A stretch of 6,851 nt of DNA, from NCBI GenBank assembly GCA_036375275.1, contig DASUSF010000215.1, positions 1 to 6,851 on the forward strand, written 5' to 3'. A program made the translations under genes and the position numbers. Positions within the stretch are counted from its first letter, which is position 1; every line of letters begins with the position of its first letter. Below are positions 1 through 5,255 of this stretch, in pieces. This stretch comes from DASUSF01 sp036375275 (GTDB taxonomy: Bacteria; Pseudomonadota; Alphaproteobacteria; Geminicoccales; Geminicoccaceae). The notes under the pieces were generated by a model. That model had not been told where the DNA came from, did no database searches, and saw nothing but the letters and a program-made list of their open reading frames with translations.

Positions 1-60
1 CTCTCGACAGGTCAACTCCTGCTGCACGAGGCCTTCCTGGCGGAAGCGCCGGGGCGTCAC
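1..60 (-). CDS. possible 5' end of a small unidentified protein (partial)
   Basis: From a GTG at 60-58 the minus strand is open for 20 codons to the window edge. It reads MTPRRFRQEGLVQQELTCRE, and most codons end in G or C. The final LTCRE resembles the first half of a CxxC knuckle in small zinc-ribbon proteins, but only one cysteine is inside the window, so this is a guess. The gene would lie just downstream of the SIMPL gene on the same strand. The GTG sits at the tip of a strong hairpin (43-73), and the GC-rich leader has no convincing Shine-Dalgarno. It could equally be non-coding trailer of the SIMPL gene. Confidence 0.22.
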   Translation of the reverse strand, partial: MTPRRFRQEGLVQQELTCRE

Positions 61-73
61 GCCCCCGCGCTTC
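43..73 (-). terminator. strong GC hairpin after the SIMPL gene
   Basis: Positions 43-56 and 60-73 form a 14-bp inverted repeat with one mismatch and a 3-base loop (57-59). On the minus strand the hairpin begins 12 bases after the SIMPL stop codon, a usual place for a terminator. No T-run follows on either strand, so a classical intrinsic terminator is not proven. It could stabilise the 3' end, or mask the possible GTG start at 60-58. Confidence 0.45.
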
Positions 74-85
74 GCCGCTCGCAGG

Positions 86-805
86 TCACTCCAGCTCGTA
101 GGTGATGGTGCTGACGACGCGGATCTTCTTCTCGAGCTGCGCGGTCTCCGGCAGCATCGGCACCTCGTCGCGCGGCAGGATCTGGAACAGGCCCTGGCTC
201 GCGCTCCGGATGCCGCCGATCCCGGCGTCGGCATCCTCGGCGAACTGCTCGGCCGCCTCGCGGGCGTTCCGGGTCGCGGCCGCCAGCATCTCGGGCTTGA
301 TCTCGTTGAGGCGGGTGAACAGGTAGGTCGGCCCGCCGGTCTCGACCAGGACCACACCGCGCCGGACCAGCTCGCCCGACTGCCGGCCGAGCGAATCGAT
401 GGTCTCGACCTGGTCGGTGCGGACGAGCACGGTCTGGGCGATGATGAAGCGGTTGTCGCCCACGCCCTCGGGCCGGTAGGGCTGGGCGAGCAGGTCGGTC
501 ACCTCGACCCGCTGCGGCTGGATCGCCGCTTCGGGCAGGCCGGCCTCGGCGAGGAACGCGGTCACCGCCAGGACGTCGTCGTCGATCTCCGCCTGCACCG
601 CCTCGAGATCGTTGCCGGTGGCGGTGAAGCGGAGCGGCCAGACCGCGAGGTCGGCCGTGACGAAGCGCTCGGCGAGCCCCTTGACCGTGACCGACGGCGG
701 CGTGCTCCGGCCGGCTTCGAAGCCGTGGCCGACGAACCAGCCGGCGCCGAGCAGGCCGAGGCAGACCAGTCCCGCCGGCCAGCCGAAGTCGCGGCGGTCA
801 GCCAT
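86..805 (-). CDS. SIMPL domain-containing (DUF541) membrane-anchored protein
   Basis: This 239-residue protein belongs to the SIMPL/DUF541 family (the Pfam family named after the mouse SIMPL protein), whose bacterial members are envelope proteins of poorly defined function. One hydrophobic segment at about residues 10-28 would anchor it in the inner membrane, with the rest in the periplasm. Family hallmarks are the opening strand SVTVKGLAERFVTADLAVW (38-56), a middle region alternating strands and helices, and the helix NEIKPEMLAAATRNAREAAE (167-186). Length is normal for the family. The ATG at 805-803 is preceded by AGGA four bases upstream, and the hydrophobic segment follows directly, which supports this start. 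It is divergent from the TRAP genes, and nothing in the sequence ties the two functionally. Family assignment is firm; cellular role is unknown. Confidence 0.88.
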   Translation of the reverse strand: MADRRDFGWPAGLVCLGLLGAGWFVGHGFEAGRSTPPSVTVKGLAERFVTADLAVWPLRFTATGNDLEAVQAEIDDDVLAVTAFLAEAGLPEAAIQPQRVEVTDLLAQPYRPEGVGDNRFIIAQTVLVRTDQVETIDSLGRQSGELVRRGVVLVETGGPTYLFTRLNEIKPEMLAAATRNAREAAEQFAEDADAGIGGIRSASQGLFQILPRDEVPMLPETAQLEKKIRVVSTITYELE

Positions 806-950
806 GCCATCCTGCCCGGACCCGGCCCATGCTCCCCTCGCGCCCTCCAGCCCCGATGCCCCCGGGCGTCATCGACCACGGTCCGAGGTCCGTCGTCAAT
901 GTTCCGGGAGAAGCGAAGCGAATCCCCCCTGTCCCGCTCGACCCGACGGC

Positions 951-981
951 GCGCGCCCCGGTGCCGCGCGCCCCGGGGCGC
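951..981. repeat. GC-rich direct repeat with 14-bp palindrome
   Basis: The 11-mer GCGCGCCCCGG occurs at 951-961 and again at 966-976, a 15-base period. The second copy overlaps the perfect palindrome GCGCCCCGGGGCGC (968-981). The block lies 15 bases upstream of the TTGACT that could be a -35 box, so an activator or repressor site is possible. In DNA this rich in GC a chance occurrence is also plausible. Confidence 0.3.
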
Positions 982-995
982 CGCGATGTGCCAGC

Positions 996-1026
996 TTGAC
1001 TGCGCCTCCGCTTCTGAAAGGATGAT
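996..1026 (+). promoter_or_regulatory. possible sigma-70 promoter for the TRAP operon
   Basis: TTGACT at 996-1001 matches five of six bases of the -35 consensus and lies in the most AT-rich part of the intergenic region. The -10 element is weak: AGGATG (17-base spacer) or GATGAT at 1021-1026 (19-base spacer). Its position about 185 bases before dctQ would leave a fairly long leader. This rests on pattern matching only. Confidence 0.28.
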
Positions 1027-1186
1027 CAGGAACGGGAGGGGACGGCACGCGCGATCATGACGACGCACTCGGAGCCGGTGGTGCGACCGCCGGACGACGG
1101 CTGGTGACCGGGCGGCGGCGCACGTCGTCGGGGCCGAGCGGGCCGCGCCGGAGCCGACGCCCGAGGCCAGAAGGCGGCGGCTGCTC

Positions 1187-1696
1187 ATGATGCCGAAGCC
1201 GGTCCGGCTCTACGTCCGCTGGGTCGACGCGTTCAATCGCGTCGTCGGCCGGATCGTGATGTACGGCGTCTTCGCGATGATGGGCATCCTGCTCTACTCG
1301 TCGATCTCGAAGACCTTTCTCCTGCCGGCGCTCTGGACCCTCGAGATGGCCCAGTTCGCCATGGTCGCCTACTTCCTGCTCGGCGGCGCCTACTCCCTGC
1401 AGATCGACGCCCACGTGCGCATGGATCTGGTCTACGGCACCTGGTCGGACCGCACCAGGGCGGTGGTCGACGCCGTCACCGCGCTGTTCCTGCTGTTCTT
1501 CCTGGGCATGCTGCTCTACGGCGGGATCTCGAGCACCCAGTACGCGCTGCAGTACGACGAGCGCAGCTACTCCGCCTGGGCGCCGCTCATGGCGCCGATC
1601 AAGATCATCATGTGCGTGGGCATCGTGCTCACCCTGCTCCAGGCGATCGCGACCTTCTTCAAGGACCTCGCGAAGGCGACCGGGAAGAGCCTCTGA
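1187..1696 (+). CDS. TRAP transporter small permease (DctQ type)
   Basis: This 169-residue integral membrane protein is the four-helix small subunit of a tripartite ATP-independent periplasmic (TRAP) transporter. It partners the large permease encoded next to it. Hydrophobic helices lie at about 22-40, 50-72, 93-112 and 138-158. The stretch ALWTLEMAQFAMVAYFLLGG (48-67), followed by HVRMDLVYG (76-84), is typical of the family. The cytoplasmic start has basic residues (K4, R7, R11), as expected for an N-in topology. Two adjacent ATGs (1187, 1190) are possible starts. AGAAGG at 1169-1174 is a weak, distant Shine-Dalgarno, so the true start is less certain than the gene. The stop codon TGA overlaps the dctM ATG by one base (TGATG), pointing to translational coupling. 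Confidence 0.93.
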   Translation: MMPKPVRLYVRWVDAFNRVVGRIVMYGVFAMMGILLYSSISKTFLLPALWTLEMAQFAMVAYFLLGGAYSLQIDAHVRMDLVYGTWSDRTRAVVDAVTALFLLFFLGMLLYGGISSTQYALQYDERSYSAWAPLMAPIKIIMCVGIVLTLLQAIATFFKDLAKATGKSL

Positions 1697-3018
1697 TGGG
1701 CTACGAGCTCATCGCGCTCCTGATGTTCTCGTCGATGATGCTGATGCTGCTCACGGGGCAGCGGGTGTTCGCGGCGATCGGCTTCGTCGCGGTGGCGTCG
1801 GCGCTCTGGCTCTGGGGCGACGGCGGCTCCGAGCTCGGCTTCAGCGCGGCCATGAAGCTCATGAAGTGGTACCCGCTGCTGACGCTGCCGATGTTCGTCT
1901 ACATGGGCTACATGTTCTCGGAGTCCGGGATCGCGGACGACCTCTACCGGATGTTCCACGTCTGGTTCGGGCCGCTCCGGGGCGGGCTCGCGGTCGGGAC
2001 CATCGGGCTGATGGTCGTGATCTCGGCGATGAACGGGCTCTCGGTCGCCGGCATGGCGATCGGCGCCAGCATCGCGCTCCCGGAGCTGCTCCGGCGCGGC
2101 TACGACAAGATCATGGTCACCGGCGTCATCCAGGCCGGCAGCACGCTCGGCATCCTCGTGCCGCCGAGCGTCGTGCTCGTCCTCTACGGCATGATCGCCC
2201 GCCAGCCGATCGGCCAGCTGTGGCTGGCGGGCGTCCTCCCGGGCCTGCTGATGGCGACGCTGTTCATCCTCTACATCGTGTTCCGCTGCTGGCTGCAGCC
2301 CCATCTCGGGCCGGTGCTCCCGCGCGAGGAGCGGGACGTCTCGTGGCGTGAGAAGCTCGGGCTGCTGCGCGCCGGCGTGCTCCCGTTCCTGATCTTCTTC
2401 GCCATGACCGGGCTGTTCCTGATGGGCTACACGAGCCTGGTCGAGAGCTCGGCGGTCGGCGCCCTCGCGGCGACGCTCGCGGCGCTGATCAAGGGCCGGC
2501 TGACCGTCCAGGTGCTCGAGGACACGCTCCGCAAGACCCTCGGCGTGAGCTGCATGTTCCTCTGGATCATCCTCGCCGCGTTGTGCTTCGGCTCGGTGTT
2601 CGACGGCCTCGGCGCGGTGCGCGCGATCGAGCTGCTGTTCGTCGACGAGCTGGGCCTCGGCCCCTGGGAGATCCTGATCCTGATGCAGCTCACCTACCTG
2701 ATCATGGGGACCTTCCTCGACGACACGGCGATGCTGGTGATCGTCGCCCCGCTCTACGTGCCCCTGGTGGGCTCCCTCGGCTTCGACCTGATCTGGTACG
2801 GCGTCCTCTACACCATCACCTGCCAGATCGCCTACATGACCCCGCCGTTCGGCTACAACCTGTTCCTGATGCGGGCGATGGCGCCGCCGGAGGTGACGCT
2901 CGGCGACATCTACCGCTCGATCATCCCGTTCGTCGCAGTGATGATCTTCGGCCTCGTCCTGGTCATGGCGTTTCCGGGGATCGCGCTCTGGCTGCCGAGC
3001 CTGCACTATGGCGGTTGA
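1696..3018 (+). CDS. TRAP transporter large permease (DctM type)
   Basis: This 440-residue polytopic protein is the ion-coupled transport subunit of the TRAP system and carries the substrate across the inner membrane on a sodium gradient (family knowledge). About a dozen hydrophobic segments are visible. The two family re-entrant motifs are present: GSTLGILVPPSVVLVLYGMI (148-167), and GTFLDDTAMLVIVAPLYVPL (338-357) followed by YMTPPFGYNLF (380-390). MNGLSVAGMAIGASIALPEL (112-131) is also characteristic. Length matches the DctM family. The frame is open further upstream to 1612, but the ATG at 1696 is chosen because it gives the standard N-terminus GYELIALLMF and overlaps the dctQ stop by one base. 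It runs to TGA 3016-3018, followed by a hairpin and then the binding-protein gene. Confidence 0.95.
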   Translation: MGYELIALLMFSSMMLMLLTGQRVFAAIGFVAVASALWLWGDGGSELGFSAAMKLMKWYPLLTLPMFVYMGYMFSESGIADDLYRMFHVWFGPLRGGLAVGTIGLMVVISAMNGLSVAGMAIGASIALPELLRRGYDKIMVTGVIQAGSTLGILVPPSVVLVLYGMIARQPIGQLWLAGVLPGLLMATLFILYIVFRCWLQPHLGPVLPREERDVSWREKLGLLRAGVLPFLIFFAMTGLFLMGYTSLVESSAVGALAATLAALIKGRLTVQVLEDTLRKTLGVSCMFLWIILAALCFGSVFDGLGAVRAIELLFVDELGLGPWEILILMQLTYLIMGTFLDDTAMLVIVAPLYVPLVGSLGFDLIWYGVLYTITCQIAYMTPPFGYNLFLMRAMAPPEVTLGDIYRSIIPFVAVMIFGLVLVMAFPGIALWLPSLHYGG

Positions 3019-3019
3019 A

Positions 3020-3037
3020 GCCGGGCACCTGTCCGGC
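3020..3037 (+). promoter_or_regulatory. hairpin between large permease and binding-protein genes
   Basis: Right after the dctM stop codon, GCCGGGC (3020-3026) pairs with GTCCGGC (3031-3037) as a 7-bp RNA stem containing one G-U pair and a 4-base loop. There is no T-run after it, so termination is unlikely. A 3'-protecting or processing hairpin that lets binding-protein mRNA outnumber permease mRNA is a reasonable reading, since binding proteins are needed in excess. This is inference. Confidence 0.42.
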
Positions 3038-3063
3038 GCGTCCACCTGGACCCAATCAAGCAG

Positions 3064-3078
3064 AGGGAGGAAACAGTG
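3064..3078 (+). promoter_or_regulatory. Shine-Dalgarno and GTG start of the binding-protein gene
   Basis: AGGGAGG at 3064-3070 lies five bases before GTG 3076-3078, an optimal spacing. It fixes the start of the binding protein at a GTG. The residues that follow make a complete export signal, which agrees with this choice. Confidence 0.8.
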
Positions 3079-4140
3079 AGCGAGCGCAAGCTGAACAAGC
3101 GGCAGTTCATCAAGACCGCAGGGGTGGCGGGTGCCGCAGGCGCCGCCGCGAGCACCTTCCCGGCACCGTACGTGAAGGCGCAGCAGCCGATCCGCTGGCG
3201 CCTCCAGACCTATGCCGGGCCGGCGCTCGCGGAGCACGTGATCAAGCCCGCGATCGACGACTTCAACCGGGTCGCGAACGGCGAGATGGAGATCGAGCTC
3301 TACACCTCCGATCAGCTGGTCCCGACCGGCGAACTGTTCCGGGCGATGCAGCGCGGCACGATCGACGCGGTCCAGTCCGACGACGATTCCATCGCGGCGC
3401 CGGTCGACGTCTCGGTGATCGGCGGCTACTTCCCGTTCGCGTCGCGCTACAGCCTCGACGTGCCCGCCCTGTTCCACCACTACGGGCTGAACAAGATCTG
3501 GGAGGAGGCGTACGGCGAGGTCGAGGGGGTGACCTGGCTCTCCGCCGGCGCCTGGGATCCCTGCAACTTCGCGACCAAGCAGCCGATCCGGAGCCTCGCC
3601 GACCTCGAGGGCAAGCGGGTCTTCACCTTCCCCACCGCCGGGCGCTTCCTGACCCGCTTCGGTGTCGTGCCGGTGACGCTCCCCTGGGAGGACGTCGAGG
3701 TGGCGCTGCAGACCGGCGAACTCGACGGCATCGCCTGGTCGGGCCTCACCGAGGACTACACGGTCGGCTGGGCGGACGTCACCAGCTACTACCTGACCAA
3801 CAACATCTCCGGTGCCTGGCTCGGGTCGTTCTTCGCCAACAGCGAGCGCTGGGACGAGCTGCCGGAGCACCTGAAGACGCTGTACCGCCTGATGATGGAC
3901 AGCTCGCACTACTATCGCCAGCACTGGTACTGGTGGGGCGAGGCGCACTACCGCACCCAGGGCGGCAAGCTCGAGCTGACCTCGATCCCGGAGTCCGAAT
4001 GGGACAAGGTCGAGGAGGAGGGGCTCAAGTTCTGGGACGAGCTCGCGCAGGAGAGCGAGCGCGTGGCCCGGGTGGTCGAGATCCTCAAGAACTACCGGGA
4101 GATCATGCGCGAGGCCGGCCCGCCCTACCGCTACGGCTGA
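3076..4140 (+). CDS. TRAP transporter substrate-binding protein (DctP type)
   Basis: This 354-residue exported solute-binding protein captures the substrate in the periplasm and delivers it to the DctQM permease. The N-terminus has a Tat-like signal: LNKRQFIK (6-13) with Lys-Arg in place of Arg-Arg, an alanine/glycine-rich hydrophobic core (14-27), and a likely cut after VKA (33-35). The mature part opens with the strand IRWRLQTYAGPA (39-50). The ligand-cleft signature LEGKRVFTFPTAGRFLTRFG (177-196) leads into PVTLPWEDVEVALQTGELDG (199-218). The Arg of GKR is at the place of the arginine that salt-bridges the carboxylate in characterised DctP proteins, suggesting an organic-anion ligand. Overall it resembles the mannitol/chloroaromatic branch (COG4663, which includes FcbT1) more than C4-dicarboxylate DctP. 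This branch call is from memory and needs alignment. The C-terminal segment YYRQHWYWWGEAHYR (279-293) is unusually aromatic. Confidence 0.93.
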   Translation: MSERKLNKRQFIKTAGVAGAAGAAASTFPAPYVKAQQPIRWRLQTYAGPALAEHVIKPAIDDFNRVANGEMEIELYTSDQLVPTGELFRAMQRGTIDAVQSDDDSIAAPVDVSVIGGYFPFASRYSLDVPALFHHYGLNKIWEEAYGEVEGVTWLSAGAWDPCNFATKQPIRSLADLEGKRVFTFPTAGRFLTRFGVVPVTLPWEDVEVALQTGELDGIAWSGLTEDYTVGWADVTSYYLTNNISGAWLGSFFANSERWDELPEHLKTLYRLMMDSSHYYRQHWYWWGEAHYRTQGGKLELTSIPESEWDKVEEEGLKFWDELAQESERVARVVEILKNYREIMREAGPPYRYG

Positions 4141-4141
4141 C

Positions 4142-4164
4142 CGCCGGCTCGCCGTGGGCCGGCG
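4142..4164 (+). terminator. hairpin after the binding-protein gene
   Basis: CGCCGGC (4142-4148) and GCCGGCG (4158-4164) form a perfect 7-bp stem with a 9-base loop, starting two bases after the stop codon. No T-run follows. It may protect the 3' end of the TRAP message or weaken read-through into the cyclase gene. The rest of the 181-bp gap to the cyclase holds no recognisable gene or strong promoter. Confidence 0.35.
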
Positions 4165-4321
4165 ATGACCCTCGGCGTCGGACGCCGCCGGTCCGGTCCG
4201 CGGCGCTCTCTCCGGTCGACCATCCGGCGGGCGCGGCGGAGGGGCGTCGTCGGCTGTTGATGAAGCGGGACGGGCCGATCAGCGCCCGGACGGGGCGGCG
4301 TCTGATGATGGGGAGGCGGAC

Positions 4322-5107
4322 ATGACCGGCAACAACGTGCTCGCAGAGCTGGTGGCGGCCCTTGCGGCCGGCTCGGTGCGGGTCGTGGACCTGACCCAGA
4401 CGCTCCGGCCGTCGACCCCGGTGATCCAGCTGCCGCCGGAGTTCGCAGGGACGGCCCCGTTCCGGATCGAGCGGATCTCGGAATACGACGAGCGCGGCCC
4501 GGCCTGGTACTGGAACAACCTGTCGATGGGCGAGCATACCGGCACCCACTTCGACGCCCCGGTGCACTGGGTGAGCGGGCGGGATCACGCGGACGGATTC
4601 ACCGACACGATCCCGCCCGGGCGCCTGATCGCGCCGGCCTGCGTCATCGACTGCTCCAGGGAAGCAGCGGCGGACGCGGACTTCGTCGTGGAGCCCCGGC
4701 ACATCGAGGCGTTCGAGGCCGCCCACGGGCGGATCCCGGGGAGCGCCTGGGTCCTGATGCGGACCGACTGGTCGAAGCGGACGGATCCTGCGGCGTTCCT
4801 CAACATCAGGGACGACGGGCCGCATTCGCCCGGTCCCAGCCCGGCGGCGATCCGCTTCCTGATCGAGCAGCGGGACGTGCTCGGCTGGGGGGTGGAGTCG
4901 GTCGGGACCGACGCCGGCCAAGCGTTCCATTTCGAGGTGCCGCTGCCGGCCCACACCCTGATGCACGGCGCCGGCCGGTTCGGGCTCGCGAGCCTCACGA
5001 ACCTCGACCAGCTGCCCCCGACCGGCGCCGTCCTGATCACGCCGCCGCTCAAGATCGAGAGGGGCTCGGGCAGCCCGCTCCGCGTCCTGGCGCTGGTGCC
5101 TGGCTGA
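4322..5107 (+). CDS. cyclase family metal-dependent hydrolase
   Basis: This 261-residue protein belongs to the cyclase family (PF04199), which includes kynurenine formamidase KynB. Members are cytoplasmic metal enzymes that hydrolyse amides, esters or lactones. The metal/catalytic motif HTGTHFDAPVH (72-82) supplies H72, H76, D78 and H82. VGTDAGQ (194-200) and the second histidine motif HTLMH (211-215) follow, ending in LTNLDQLPPTGAVLI (225-239). In KynB a metal-binding glutamate lies 12 residues after the second motif's histidine; the matching residue here is A223. Other cyclase-family branches may also lack it, so loss of activity should not be assumed. GGGAGG (4311-4316) five bases before the ATG supports the start. 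The gene lies 181 bp after the TRAP binding protein on the same strand and may act on the imported compound. The substrate cannot be assigned, and calling it kynurenine formamidase would be overreach. Confidence 0.9.
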   Translation: MTGNNVLAELVAALAAGSVRVVDLTQTLRPSTPVIQLPPEFAGTAPFRIERISEYDERGPAWYWNNLSMGEHTGTHFDAPVHWVSGRDHADGFTDTIPPGRLIAPACVIDCSREAAADADFVVEPRHIEAFEAAHGRIPGSAWVLMRTDWSKRTDPAAFLNIRDDGPHSPGPSPAAIRFLIEQRDVLGWGVESVGTDAGQAFHFEVPLPAHTLMHGAGRFGLASLTNLDQLPPTGAVLITPPLKIERGSGSPLRVLALVPG

Positions 5108-5196
5108 GGGCTCGAGCGGAGAGCGCGGCAGCTCGATCGGACCTGCCCAGGGCTCGCGCGGCGCAGGGTGAGGTGGCGGGAGAGGCCGAAGAGCTT

Positions 5197-5212
5197 GATC
5201 GCCGCGGCGATC
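5197..5212. promoter_or_regulatory. perfect 16-bp palindrome, candidate operator
   Basis: GATCGCCGCGGCGATC is a perfect palindrome with no spacer. It lies 40 bases upstream of the dioxygenase start and outside any gene, where a dimeric repressor or activator could bind. No clear promoter is visible beside it; TTGATC at 5195-5200 overlaps its left edge. I cannot match it to a known regulator's site. Confidence 0.4.
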
Positions 5213-5240
5213 GGTGCTTGAGGGTGGCCGACGTTCCGGG

Positions 5241-5255
5241 GGAGGTGAGGTCATG
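5241..5255 (+). promoter_or_regulatory. Shine-Dalgarno that fixes the dioxygenase start
   Basis: GGAGGTGA at 5241-5248 is an extended match to the 16S rRNA anti-Shine-Dalgarno, with seven bases between GGAGG and ATG 5253-5255. The frame could also begin at GTG 5214, but that would put this site inside the gene and add a glycine/arginine-rich tail unlike the family. The ATG is preferred. Confidence 0.82.

Larger units (their letters stand above)
806..1186. other. 381-bp divergent intergenic region
   Basis: This region separates the minus-strand SIMPL gene from the plus-strand TRAP genes, so it should hold both promoters. It contains a GC-rich direct repeat and palindrome (951-981), a possible promoter for the TRAP operon (TTGACT at 996), a 16-codon open frame (1057-1107), and the half-sites ATGATC (1022-1027) and GATCAT (1053-1058) in inverted orientation. 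The dctQ reading frame is open from 1061 but has no ATG, GTG or TTG before 1187. No substantial gene is recognisable here. Confidence 0.6.

Noticed and set aside
612..1060. Plus-strand open frames over the SIMPL gene's 5' half and the intergenic region
   Set aside because: They are proline/arginine/serine-rich translations largely antisense to the SIMPL gene, with no sensible start signals.
1612..1695. 28-residue N-terminal extension of the large permease
   Set aside because: It is polar, overlaps the end of dctQ, and has no family counterpart. The ATG at 1696 in the TGATG overlap is the standard arrangement.
1567..3948. 793-codon minus-strand open frame across the large permease and binding-protein genes
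   Set aside because: It is antisense to two firmly identified genes, and its product is extremely rich in H, R, D, E and P with no domain. It is a shadow produced by high GC third positions.
4173..4187. Second small hairpin (CGGCG/CGCCG) after the binding-protein gene
   Set aside because: A five-base GC stem is expected often by chance in DNA of this composition, and there is no T-run.
2583..4325. 580-codon plus-strand open frame overlapping the permease and binding-protein genes
   Set aside because: It is arginine/proline-rich low-complexity translation of the wrong frame through recognised TRAP genes.
5112..5136. Inverted repeat TCGAGC/GCTCGA just after the cyclase stop codon as a terminator
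   Set aside because: It has a six-base stem with a long 13-base loop and no T-run, too weak to list as a terminator.
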